Both the position numbers and the translations under genes were made by a program. Under the pieces are notes generated by a model. That model ran no database searches and was not told the origin of the DNA. It was given only the letters and a program-made list of their open reading frames with translations. From Prevotella sp. P5-92 (lineage in GTDB: Bacteria > Bacteroidota > Bacteroidia > Bacteroidales > Bacteroidaceae), in assembly GCF_002251245.1 (NCBI RefSeq), contig NZ_NPJG01000001.1, positions 1 through 64,000 on the forward strand: 64,000 nt of DNA. The letters run 5' to 3'. Positions 1 through 8,400 of this stretch are shown here, one piece after another. Every line of letters starts with the position of its first letter. The first letter of the stretch is position 1.

Positions 1-135
1 GCCATATTGTCCCGAAGGCTTCGCACCCAGTCGTTGCCAACTACGCACGCTTCGGTAGGCTGCTCTTAACGGAATAAGAGGTTCATTAGTTTCAAAGAAC
101 AATTATCTGTACGACTTCATGTCGCAAATACGCTG

Positions 136-165
136 CAAAGATAGTGCAAATCGAGTGAAATACAA
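136..165 (-). promoter_or_regulatory. Bacteroidetes-type promoter, leftward
   Basis: On the minus strand TATCTTTG (143-136) matches the TAnnTTTG -7 box, with TTG (165-163) 19 nt upstream as the -33 box. It would start a transcript that leaves the window at position 1. Confidence 0.55.
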
Positions 166-321
166 AATAAAAAAGGAACTTTTTATATTTTTATTTCCGA
201 GATGCAGCCTATCTTATCAAAAGAGAATAAATTTTTATCCATTAATGCTCAAGCTGAGGGATTTTTACTTTTATCAATGAAAGAAAGAAGAATCATACAT
301 TGTCGTTTCTTTGTCGGAAGC

Positions 322-363
322 CTTCTGACGAACATCAGATGGCTTCTGATGTGCATCAGACAG
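322..363. repeat. Two tandem 21-nt palindromic units
   Basis: Two consecutive 21-nt units each contain a near-palindrome: TTCTGACGAACATCAGA, then TTCTGATGTGCATCAGA. The arms TCTGA and TCAGA are the same in both copies while the middle differs. The locus lies beyond the 3' end of the truncated MBL-fold gene. Confidence 0.7.
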
Positions 364-406
364 TTTCCAATGAGATAAAATAAATAGACTTTATATTGCG
401 AGGGTT

Positions 407-799
407 TCATAATTCCGCATCGGCCTCCTTATGGATACAGATGACTTCATTAGGATTTGTTATTTCTATCATTTTTCGTATTGTGGCTTTGTCGGCATGT
501 CCAGAGGTGTGGATGTCAACAACATTTTGAAACATATCGCGCATCTCCTTGTATTTTGGATTGGCCTTTACTTGCTCAGGGATTCTGTAATATCCGTCCC
601 ATGAGGAGTAAATGAGGATTGTCTCTTCTATTGGCAGTTTATGGATGAGGTCACGGATTTTCTCTATTTGTGAAGTTCCAATCACCATAACCATACCTGT
701 CCGCAATATCTTGCGAAATAAGCCATCGTTATACGACGAGGGGCTGAACGAGAACAGATGACGTGACGACTTGCCTTCTCGATGTGTAAAAAACTCCAT
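407..799 (-). pseudogene. Truncated metallo-beta-lactamase-fold hydrolase (C-terminal part)
   Basis: This 130-residue frame looks like the C-terminal part of an MBL-fold/beta-CASP-like hydrolase. Near residues 94-127 it has the order DIHTSGHA, then NPNEVICIHKE, which resembles the C-terminal H-x-SGHA and last-His elements of RNase J-like proteins. The N-terminal HxHxDH metal-binding motif that defines the fold is missing, so a stand-alone enzyme is unlikely. The frame stays open upstream of the ATG and runs into the end of the neighbouring nuclease-like gene. That fits either translational coupling or a deletion that joined the two. It is probably co-transcribed with the 850-1509 gene. Family assignment is by motif only. 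Confidence 0.5.
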
Positions 800-849
800 G
801 GTCTTGCTTAATTGATGTTCATGTTTGCAGTGTGTTACTATGCGTTTGC

Positions 850-1509
850 TTAAGAACGACGTCGTCTATTGTTCTCCTTTTCCTGTTCTTGTAGGCCTAT
901 GTGACTCAAACAATCCAAGAACGAGTCTAACAACTCATCTTCAGATGTGTAAGGTTTCATTTTCTCAACTATCTCAGAGAAAGGGATAGAGTCGAATCCC
1001 TCGTCTTTTATTGTTTGCAATTCCAATGGCAGTAAATAAATTACATTGCCCTTAGTGGAGCAGTCTTCCAATGCACTGTCTTTGATGTATTTATACAGTG
1101 CTTTGTATTTCTTCCCGCTTCTTCCTGTTCTTGGCCTTTTGACGAAATCGAAAAGTTCTTTCAGTTCAATATTGTCTTTGAATTTGTGATAATATTTTAT
1201 CTGTTCATCGTCAATAGAATGATTGTCAGTCTTCAGTTCAATGGCATGCACACTTTGTTTCGTGGTGTTGAACACCAGGTAGTCGATATTTGTGCATTCA
1301 TTGTTTGTGTCGTTTTTCTGAAGAGGAAATTCCGGTATTAAGACAAGATGGTCTTCTTTTCTGAACAGTTCGTTGCGGCATCTCTTCAGGATATCCTCAA
1401 GATACAGGCCGAAGAACACGTCAAGTCTTCTTTCTGCCTGATATTTTGGAAACTCAATCCAAGTCTTTAGGTTGTTGAAAAGCGATTCGATGTTTTCTTT
1501 TGTTTTCAT
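850..1509 (-). CDS. PD-(D/E)XK nuclease-like protein
   Basis: This is a 219-residue soluble protein without a signal peptide. The central stretch reads NIDYLVFN, about ten residues, then AIELKTD and a downstream Q in DEQIKYYHKF. This has the D...ExK arrangement of PD-(D/E)XK nuclease folds, in which these residues bind metal and cut DNA or RNA phosphodiesters. The C-terminus is basic (NNRRRRS). It is the first gene of a leftward pair with the truncated MBL-fold frame 50 nt downstream. A possible -7 box TACCTTTG lies upstream on the minus strand at 1585-1578. Whether it serves defence, repair or another role cannot be told from the sequence; paired nuclease and MBL-type genes do occur in defence-rich regions. 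Confidence 0.5.
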   Translation of the reverse strand: MKTKENIESLFNNLKTWIEFPKYQAERRLDVFFGLYLEDILKRCRNELFRKEDHLVLIPEFPLQKNDTNNECTNIDYLVFNTTKQSVHAIELKTDNHSIDDEQIKYYHKFKDNIELKELFDFVKRPRTGRSGKKYKALYKYIKDSALEDCSTKGNVIYLLPLELQTIKDEGFDSIPFSEIVEKMKPYTSEDELLDSFLDCLSHIGLQEQEKENNRRRRS

Positions 1510-1659
1510 ATTTGTAAATAGTGTTTATACTCCTTCAAATCCTTAGTTGCAAAATCTACTTTATGTTAGAACTCATGCAAAGGTAAGAATAATAACCGAA
1601 ATAATGCATCATTTGAGCCGATGATACTGTTAATAAACAATAATAATTCGACAAAACAC

Positions 1660-1690
1660 TTGCGCCGATGGTTGAAAACATGTACTTTTG
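1660..1690 (+). promoter_or_regulatory. Promoter of the thioredoxin-like gene
   Basis: TTG (1660-1662), a 20-nt spacer, then TACTTTTG (1683-1690), matching the Bacteroidetes -33/-7 pattern. Transcription starting near 1697 supports the downstream ATG at 1780 as the true start. Confidence 0.6.
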
Positions 1691-1779
1691 CTGAGTATCA
1701 CGAATTATTGACATTATTTATTATTCCATTCTTGCAAAAGATAGGCTGGGATAATGGATTTACAAAAAAAGATAGAGCA

Positions 1780-2259
1780 ATGAAAAGACTGATGATTGCA
1801 GCCGTCGTCCTGACTATGCTGCAGGGCGTGGAGGCGCAAGGACTGAAACGCGTGTATGACGAGAAACGCAATGGTGTGGAACAGATTGACTCGGCTCTCG
1901 CCGTGGCCAAGGCTGAGGCAAAACACGTGATTTGCCAAGTGGGCGGAAACTGGTGCGTGTGGTGTCTGCGTTTTGCTGCCTTTATTGAGGCCGACCAGGA
2001 TATAAGTAACACGGTGGCCGACAATTATGTATATATCCACGTGAACTATCGTCGTGGAACAGATAACGGAGATATGTTGAAGGCGATGGCGAAACTTGGC
2101 AATCCCGTGAGGTTTGGTTTCCCCGTGATGGTGGTGCTCGACGCTGACGGTAAGGTGCTGCACACGCAAGATAGCAGTTTCCTTGAGAGTGGCGATAGCT
2201 ACGACAGGAAGAAAGTGATGCGTTTCCTTCAATGCTGGAGACCAGCGGCAGTAAAGTAA
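1780..2259 (+). CDS. Secreted thioredoxin-like protein
   Basis: A 159-residue protein with an N-terminal signal peptide (MKRLMIAAVVLTMLQGVEAQ) and a thioredoxin-fold active site GNWCVWC with cysteines 59 and 62. The CxxC spacing and the WCxWC context resemble thioredoxin_7/DUF255-type proteins. A periplasmic thiol-disulfide role is likely, but the partner is unknown. I chose the ATG at 1780 because it follows the promoter at 1660-1690 and gives a clean signal peptide. An in-frame ATG at 1621 lies upstream of the predicted transcription start and would add an unlikely 53-residue extension. A strong two-way terminator separates it from the convergent GH43 gene. Confidence 0.8.
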   Translation: MKRLMIAAVVLTMLQGVEAQGLKRVYDEKRNGVEQIDSALAVAKAEAKHVICQVGGNWCVWCLRFAAFIEADQDISNTVADNYVYIHVNYRRGTDNGDMLKAMAKLGNPVRFGFPVMVVLDADGKVLHTQDSSFLESGDSYDRKKVMRFLQCWRPAAVK

Positions 2260-2274
2260 AGATACTGAAAAAAA

Positions 2275-2316
2275 ACGACACCCTACTCAAACTTGACTGT
2301 GAGAGTAGGGTGTCGT
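2275..2316. terminator. Bidirectional intrinsic terminator
   Basis: A perfect 14-bp stem (ACGACACCCTACTC, 2275-2288, with 2303-2316) and a 14-nt loop, flanked by an A-run on the left and a T-run on the right. It would end both the thioredoxin transcript and the opposing GH43 operon. Confidence 0.9.
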
Positions 2317-2332
2317 CGTTTTTTATTGTGAG

Positions 2333-3373
2333 TTATTCATCGATGCCTTCAATGGTCTGTATCTTGCCTTCGGCGTCGTATTCAATCTCGCAAACCTTCA
2401 GTGAGCGGAGCCAAGACTTGCCGCCTGATGGTACAGAGTCGTGGTGGAAGAGATACCACTTGCCTTCATACTCGAGGATGGCGTGATGAGTGGTCCAACC
2501 TACTACAGGAGTGAGGATCACACCCTGGTAAGTGAACGGTCCGTAAGGATTGTCGCCCACGGCATAGCACAGGAGGTGAGAGTCGCCGGTAGAGTAAGAG
2601 AAATAATACTTTCCGTTGTACTTGTGCATCCACGAAGCCTCGAAGAAACGATGTGGGTCGTCGGCCTTCAGTGGGTTGCCCTCGTTGTCAACCACGAGGA
2701 TGGGGCGTGGAGCCTCGGCAAAGTTCATGCCGTCTTTGGTAAGGCGTACGCAACGGCTTGGCAGAGCATCTTCCTTGCCTTCAGGCAGGTGTGGTGTCTC
2801 GAGATGGATATTGTCCTTATAGCGCTGAAGCTGACCGCCCCAGAGACCGCCGAAATACACATACACCTCGCCGTCGGCATCGTCGCGGAAGGCGCACATG
2901 TCGATGCTGTAGCTTCCAGCCACTGGAGCTGGCTGAGGGATGAACGGGCCTGCGGGATTGTCAGCGATGGCTGTTCCCCAGTGGAACACGTCGTTGCGGT
3001 CTTTGAGAGGGAAGTACATAACGTATTTCTTCACCTTCTTGCTGTAGCCCATGCCAGCAGCCTGCTCTTCGGCATTTGTTGGTACTTCCTGTACATACTC
3101 CTGTACGTCGCAGTCCCAGAGCTGGCGTCCTGCCCATGGAATATCCTCCTGACGGAGCACGCAACCATGGTCGGTGACGGTGCCCGTCATAGGGTCGCCG
3201 TCGATAGAGAGGACATGATAGTCCTTCATGATGTACTGGTCGCCGTTGTCGTTTTCAACGTTCGACGCCTCCCAGTCGTGGCTGGGATAGATATAAATCT
3301 TGCCGTCGAAGATGTGAACTGATGGGTCTGCCATATAGTCGGCAGGAAAGAGATAACGTTTTACTGTTTTCAT
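2333..3373 (-). CDS. GH43 glycosidase (beta-xylosidase/arabinosidase type), cytoplasmic
   Basis: A 346-residue family 43 glycoside hydrolase (five-bladed beta-propeller, inverting). Candidate catalytic residues by family pattern are Asp16 in MADPSVH (base), Asp158 in SIDMCAF (pKa modulator) and Glu245 in FFEASWMHKYNGKYYFSYS (acid). There is no signal peptide, so it should act in the cytoplasm on short xylo- or arabino-oligosaccharides imported by the symporter encoded just upstream. From memory, Prevotella bryantii xylan clusters pair a GH43 enzyme and a GPH-type symporter in the same way. The exact substrate cannot be told from sequence. A 35-nt imperfect inverted repeat lies between it and the symporter gene. 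Confidence 0.85.
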   Translation of the reverse strand: MKTVKRYLFPADYMADPSVHIFDGKIYIYPSHDWEASNVENDNGDQYIMKDYHVLSIDGDPMTGTVTDHGCVLRQEDIPWAGRQLWDCDVQEYVQEVPTNAEEQAAGMGYSKKVKKYVMYFPLKDRNDVFHWGTAIADNPAGPFIPQPAPVAGSYSIDMCAFRDDADGEVYVYFGGLWGGQLQRYKDNIHLETPHLPEGKEDALPSRCVRLTKDGMNFAEAPRPILVVDNEGNPLKADDPHRFFEASWMHKYNGKYYFSYSTGDSHLLCYAVGDNPYGPFTYQGVILTPVVGWTTHHAILEYEGKWYLFHHDSVPSGGKSWLRSLKVCEIEYDAEGKIQTIEGIDE

Positions 3374-3387
3374 AAGCGTGTATTAAT

Positions 3388-3485
3388 GAGGAGTGAGGAG
3401 TGTGGAGAGAGGAGAGAGAATACCGACACCGCATTTTGTAAGGGTAAAACTATTCTCACTCCACTCTCCTCACTCCACTCTCCTT
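3388..3485. repeat. Operon-internal long inverted repeat made of short purine-rich repeats
   Basis: The arms at 3388-3422 and 3451-3485 pair at about 29 of 35 positions. Each arm is built from GAGGAGTG/GAGTGGA-like repeats, purine-rich on one strand. It fills the gap between the symporter and GH43 genes and would form a long hairpin in their shared mRNA. Confidence 0.75.
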
Positions 3486-3489
3486 TGGA

Positions 3490-4893
3490 TTAAATATTCC
3501 TTGATTCTATTTCCTTATTTATCTGGTCTATTTTCTCGTCGGTGAGTTCATACTTCGAGATGATGAAGATGGCGAGCAGCAGAAGGGCGGCGGGCAGTAC
3601 GCACACCAGCCAGAGGATTCCCTCCTCAGCCAACGGAGTCTGTGTCACCTCCTTGGGGTTGTAAGCCACGTATGCGAGGATGGCTGGAGCCACCACGCTG
3701 CCGAGGGTCATTCCGGCCTTGAAGAAGATACCGGTCAATGCATTCACGATGCCGGCGATGCGCTTGCCGCTGACATATTCGCCGTAAGAGATTACCTCAG
3801 GCACGAGAGCCCACATGTATCCGGTAGCCACGATGACACCGGTAGATTTGATAAACTGTGCGATATAGACATAGGTCATGCTCGGGTTATCCATCTTTGC
3901 CACGATATAGAGGATGGTCATACCGATGATAGCTACGGTGAGGAAGATGTAGAACATATTCTTCTTGCCTACAGCCTTCTTTATCATAGGTACCAAAGGC
4001 ATGAAGATGAACGAAGGAGCAGAGCCGAGTCCCATGAAGATAGACAGCTGCTCGGGACTGCCGTGCATGTTGCTATTGATGAAGTATGCGCCAGCGGCGT
4101 TGCCGATAGACATCATGGCAAAGGCGGTGATGAAGAAGAAGGCAATGACGCGCAGCGGACGGTTGTGGAAGAACTCCATCCACAGGTCGCTGATCTTCAC
4201 GTTGGCGCTCTCCTCAGCACTCATCACCACTTTCTCCTTACACTGCGAGAAGCAGAACAAGAGAAGCAAGAGTCCCACCAACGCATAGATGGTCATGGTG
4301 ATAAACCATGCCTGAGGGTCTTTTGGCAGACCTTCTGCCTTGTCGTTGGTGAAGTAAGCTATGAGCAGTGGAAGGCCTGAACCTACTGCCAGTCCGCCGC
4401 AGTTAGCCATAAACATACGTACGGAGGTAAGGATGGTGATCTCGTCGGTGTCGCGTGTGAGCGACGAGTTCAGGGCTCCGTAAGGTACATTAATAAAGGT
4501 ATAAAGGAGAGTCATGGCGATATACGTCATGTAAGCGTAGAGCAACGAAGGCGCGAATCCGTTCCAGAAACAGAGGATGGCGAAACCCGATAGCGGAATG
4601 CCGACAAAGACAAGATAGGCGCGGTATTTGCCGAGTCTTGGGTTGTTCTTGTCGATAAGAGCTCCTACGATGGGGTCCCAGATGACGTTGGCCACATTAC
4701 CTACGGTAAACATCACAGATACATCGACGGCGTCGAGGCCATAGATGTCGGTGTAGAAAAACAGCAGGTACATACATGTAGTCTGGAAGATGAGATTTTG
4801 GGCAAGGTCGCCCGAGCCGAAGCCTATACGCTGCAGCCATGAGAGTTTGTAGAATCCACGTGATTCTCCAATGTTGGTGTTAGTCATACCCAT
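3490..4893 (-). CDS. GPH-family (MelB-like) sugar:cation symporter
   Basis: A 467-residue multi-spanning protein of the glycoside-pentoside-hexuronide:cation symporter family within the MFS. Features are the N-terminal GFGSGDLAQNLIFQTTCMYL helix, FFYTDIYGLDAVDVSVMF, the DPIVGALIDKN loop after helix 2, and about 12 hydrophobic helices. It should import a sugar or oligosaccharide across the inner membrane, driven by Na+ or H+. It is the first gene of a leftward operon with GH43. Position and partners suggest xylo-oligosaccharides. A leader of roughly 250 nt precedes it and contains a very stable hairpin. An ATG two codons further in is an equally acceptable start. Confidence 0.85.
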   Translation of the reverse strand: MGMTNTNIGESRGFYKLSWLQRIGFGSGDLAQNLIFQTTCMYLLFFYTDIYGLDAVDVSVMFTVGNVANVIWDPIVGALIDKNNPRLGKYRAYLVFVGIPLSGFAILCFWNGFAPSLLYAYMTYIAMTLLYTFINVPYGALNSSLTRDTDEITILTSVRMFMANCGGLAVGSGLPLLIAYFTNDKAEGLPKDPQAWFITMTIYALVGLLLLLFCFSQCKEKVVMSAEESANVKISDLWMEFFHNRPLRVIAFFFITAFAMMSIGNAAGAYFINSNMHGSPEQLSIFMGLGSAPSFIFMPLVPMIKKAVGKKNMFYIFLTVAIIGMTILYIVAKMDNPSMTYVYIAQFIKSTGVIVATGYMWALVPEVISYGEYVSGKRIAGIVNALTGIFFKAGMTLGSVVAPAILAYVAYNPKEVTQTPLAEEGILWLVCVLPAALLLLAIFIISKYELTDEKIDQINKEIESRNI

Positions 4894-4996
4894 ATTGTTT
4901 AAAGTTATTTCGTTTCAAGTTTAAAATTCGTGAAAGATAAATAATATATTAGGTCTCGTCATGTCTATAAGCGGAGGATTGTCTTTTTTTCAGTTA

Positions 4997-5032
4997 CCCC
5001 CGCCGCAGCTTCTCCCGAAGCAGCGGCGGGGG
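4997..5032 (-). promoter_or_regulatory. Very stable hairpin in the symporter leader
   Basis: CCCCCGCCGC (4997-5006) pairs with 5023-5032. After one A/A mismatch, GCTTC (5008-5012) pairs with GAAGC (5017-5021), closing a 4-nt loop that reads GGGA on the transcribed strand. No U-tract follows in the direction of transcription, so this is not a standard terminator. It lies about 105 nt ahead of the symporter start. Confidence 0.75.
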
Positions 5033-5145
5033 GCAAACCGAAACAAACTAACCTTAACTTAAAAAACGTGTTGCTATGAAACATTGCATCTTTAGAAAAA
5101 GACTGCTGCACAGCCTTAAAACCTAATTGGATTTAAATTTCGTTG

Positions 5146-5177
5146 CAAAGGTAATGCGTTTTCGAGTTATTCTCCAA
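5146..5177 (-). promoter_or_regulatory. Promoter of the symporter/GH43 operon
   Basis: Minus strand TACCTTTG (5153-5146) with TTG (5177-5175) 21 nt upstream. It predicts a transcript start near 5140 and a 5' leader of about 250 nt. Confidence 0.65.
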
Positions 5178-5310
5178 GAAAAAATGTAACTATTATATTT
5201 TAATTTGTTTCATTTGTGCGTTTTGATGTATTTCTATGGGGTACATGTAACAAAAAAAGGCAAAAAATGGTACATTTTCTCCCATTTTATCGATTTTGTT
5301 CTTCTTTTTT

Positions 5311-5341
5311 TTTGCTTTTTGATTCTTTTGATGTACCTTTG
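5311..5341 (+). promoter_or_regulatory. Promoter of the hybrid regulator/GH67 operon
   Basis: TTTG (5311-5314), a 19-nt spacer, then TACCTTTG (5334-5341), followed by CAG. Both boxes match the Bacteroidetes consensus. Confidence 0.75.
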
Positions 5342-5411
5342 CAGAAAGTAAGCTGTATCACGGCTTGATAGATAAACATTAACTGACAGAGGGAAGATAA
5401 CTGACAACCTT

Positions 5412-8400
5412 ATGAAGCGAATATTGATTCTGACGATAATAATTAATGTGTTATTAGGCGTCAAGGCAAAGGCAGACTCAGGACGGCTTTACACGTCTGA
5501 CGAACTGACGAGTAGTTCGGTGAGTTGCATCTGCCAAGATAACTATGGATATATATGGGTGGGCACGGAGTGTGGTTTGAACAAGTTTGATGGCTACCAC
5601 TTCATGCACTATTTTGCCGACAATAAAGACACTACGACAGTGTCTGACAGCGATATCTCCGTGCTGTATGTTGACAAAGTGGGACAGCTGTGGGTAGGCA
5701 CTGCCCATGGATTGTCGAGATTTGACTATCACAGCCAAAGCTTTGTGAGATACAGCTTCCCCGGCGACCTGTCGCCTCGTGTGTCGTCGATAGTCGAGAA
5801 CGGCAACGGCCTGCTGATAGGCACTTCCGGATACGGCCTGTTCAGCATACGCAAGGGAACCGATATGCTGAGGCCAGAGTCGCCAAAGCTACAGAACAGC
5901 GAAGAGGACTATTACAACAGGATGTATTTCGATCCGAAAGGATGGCTGTGGCGAGGAAGCCACGAGGCGAAGTTGTCGCGCTATCTGCTTGACAAAGATA
6001 ATCATACGGTGAAAACAGAACGTTTCTCGCTGCCATACGGAGCAGCCGTATGTTTCCTGCAAAAAGACAAACGGACAATGCTCGTGGTGTGCCTTTACGG
6101 TATCATGGCTTACGATTTGGAGACAGGAAAGCTGACAGACGCAGGGTATGACCTCTCGGCACTATATAATAATGTGTCGATAAGAAATGCTGGATACGAC
6201 AAGCACCACAACCTTTATGTATGTACCTCGGGCAATGGACTGATGAAGATAGCTGCCGGCACCACGAAGCTCGTCGAGGCTTTCGCCGACAACATATTAC
6301 TTACGGCCAATGCCAATGCCGTGCTGATAGACAAAAACGAAAATATATGGACAACATGCTATAACAGAGGATTGTACAAGAAAGACAACACCCCCAAGCC
6401 ATTCAAGTGCCTGGTGTTCTCGTCAAACGATATCAAGACCGGTAGCGGACTCTCGTCGATGACTTTGGGAAAAGACGGACGACTTTGGTGTACAATGCAG
6501 AACAATGGAATATATGTCTTTGACAATAATGGCACACTCGTGGCTCATCCTAAGGCACCAGTAGGAACCGGAATGATATACTGCGACAACGAAGGCGACT
6601 ACTGGCTATGTACCGAAAAGACGATGTATAAGTACAATACCGCACGAGAGGAGGCGACACCCGTGGCTAACCTCGACGGATGGGGGTTGAGCTGCTTTGT
6701 GGAAGACAAGGCCGGACGACTGTATGTGTCAAATTTTGGAAAGGGACTGTTTGTCTATGACAAGAAAAAAGGCACTTCGAAAAGCTTTTCGATGAACCAA
6801 TACAGCAAGACCAAAGGCTATCTATGGAACGACTGGATAATGGCTATGACGATAGACCGCCGCGGAATGTTGTGGATAGCCACGGCAAAAGGCGTGTCGA
6901 GAATGAATACCAAGACGGGTGAATTCACCAAGTTCGACGGCGACTGTCTCTTACCCGAGACCAACTGTACTGCCATAGCCGAAGACAGAGACGGGAACAT
7001 CTATGTGGGAACAAACTCAGGACTATACCGCTTTAGTTACGATACAAACAAGATAGAACTCGTGGAGTCGTCAAGCGTGCTCTACGGCAAGATGATAAAC
7101 AATGTGATAGCCGATAAGGACAATAATATCTGGCTCGGCACATCAAACGGTATATGGCTATGCGAACACGGCACAGACAGATTCCTCAGCTATATACACG
7201 GATATGGACTGATGTCGAGAGAGTATCGTCGCGGCTCGGCGGTACAAAAAGATGGCTTTATTTGTTTTGGCGCTAACGATGGCATCACCGCCTTCAAGCC
7301 CGATGACGTGAAGCGGATGAACATCTCGCTTGGAGAGATTTACCTGACAAACTTCTTCGTGGCAGGACGATACGAAGACTGCCAGCAAGACAGGTTTACC
7401 ATTCCTTATGGCGACAGCAACTTCCTCATGCAGTTCTCGATGCTTGACTACAGCAATACGCAAAACATAAGATTTGAGTACAGGCTGAACAAAAACAACG
7501 AATGGACGTCGATCCCTGAGGGAAGCAACACCATATATTTCAACCGGATGATGCCAGGCACTTATCGTCTTGAGGTCCGAGCAGTGTGCAATGGTATAGT
7601 GTCGAAAAACACAAAGACCATAGTGCTCGACGTGGAACATCCTTGGTACAATACCACCGTGGCATACCTTATATATGCGCTCATGGCATTGGCCGTCGTG
7701 GGAATGGCGTTTGTGATGTATCGCAGGCATAAACGAAAAGAACTTGAAGAGGCAAAGATGCAGTTCCTCATCAACGCCACACACGACATACGTTCGCCAT
7801 TGACGCTTATCCTCGGACCGCTGTCACGTCTTAAGACCATCATCGGCGACGGCAATGGGAAGGAATATATCGAGACTATAAACCATAACGCCCAGCGCCT
7901 GTTGCTGCTCGTAAACCAAATACTCGACGAGAGAAAGATAGACAAGAACCAGATGAAGCTTCACTGCAATGAGACGGAGATAACCGAATATGTGAAAAAC
8001 TCGATGAAATCGTATGTTTTCCGTGCGGAACAACGCAATATCAGTCTCGTGATGGACAAAAAGGTGGATAGCCTCAAGCTGTGGATAGACCGCATACACT
8101 TCGATAAGGTGATTGCCAACCTGCTCTCTAACGCTTTCAAATACACACCCGACGGAGGTTCTATAACCATATCAATAGACAACGACGGCAAGAACGGAGT
8201 GATCGCCGTCACCGATAGCGGCATAGGACTGAGAGAAGAAAAGGTGGAGAGACTCTTCGAACGCTTCTATCAGAGCAAGAGCGCACGCGAGGTGTCTTCA
8301 GTAGGCACAGGCATCGGACTCAACCTCTGTAATGCTCTTGTGTGCCTGCATGGTGGAAACATTACGGCTTCTAACCGAGAGGACGGCATACAAGGCTCTG

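Larger units (their letters stand above)
1..406. other. Left-edge intergenic region with outgoing leftward unit
   Basis: No complete gene lies here. A leftward promoter at 136-165 points out of the window. Its first transcribed 100 nt hold a short open frame on the minus strand that begins at a possible TTG and contains the residues RSVRSWQRLGAKPSGQYG; I do not recognise a family, and it could equally be an untranslated leader. The 170-400 part is AT-rich and carries two tandem palindromic units at 322-363. No tRNA or other structured RNA was recognised. Confidence 0.4.
4894..5411. other. Divergent control region of the xylan locus
   Basis: This 518-bp non-coding region separates the symporter/GH43 operon from the hybrid regulator. 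It holds one promoter on each strand and a long leader with a GC-rich hairpin on the leftward transcript. Operators for the hybrid regulator would be expected here, but I could not single out a site. Confidence 0.6.

Noticed and set aside
224-250. Possible gene on the plus strand near the left edge
   Set aside because: Only short frames occur in AT-rich sequence and none shows domain-like content.
2441-3322. Long open frame antisense to GH43
   Set aside because: It is the mirror of a clear GH43 gene. The composition and lack of any domain show it is a shadow frame.
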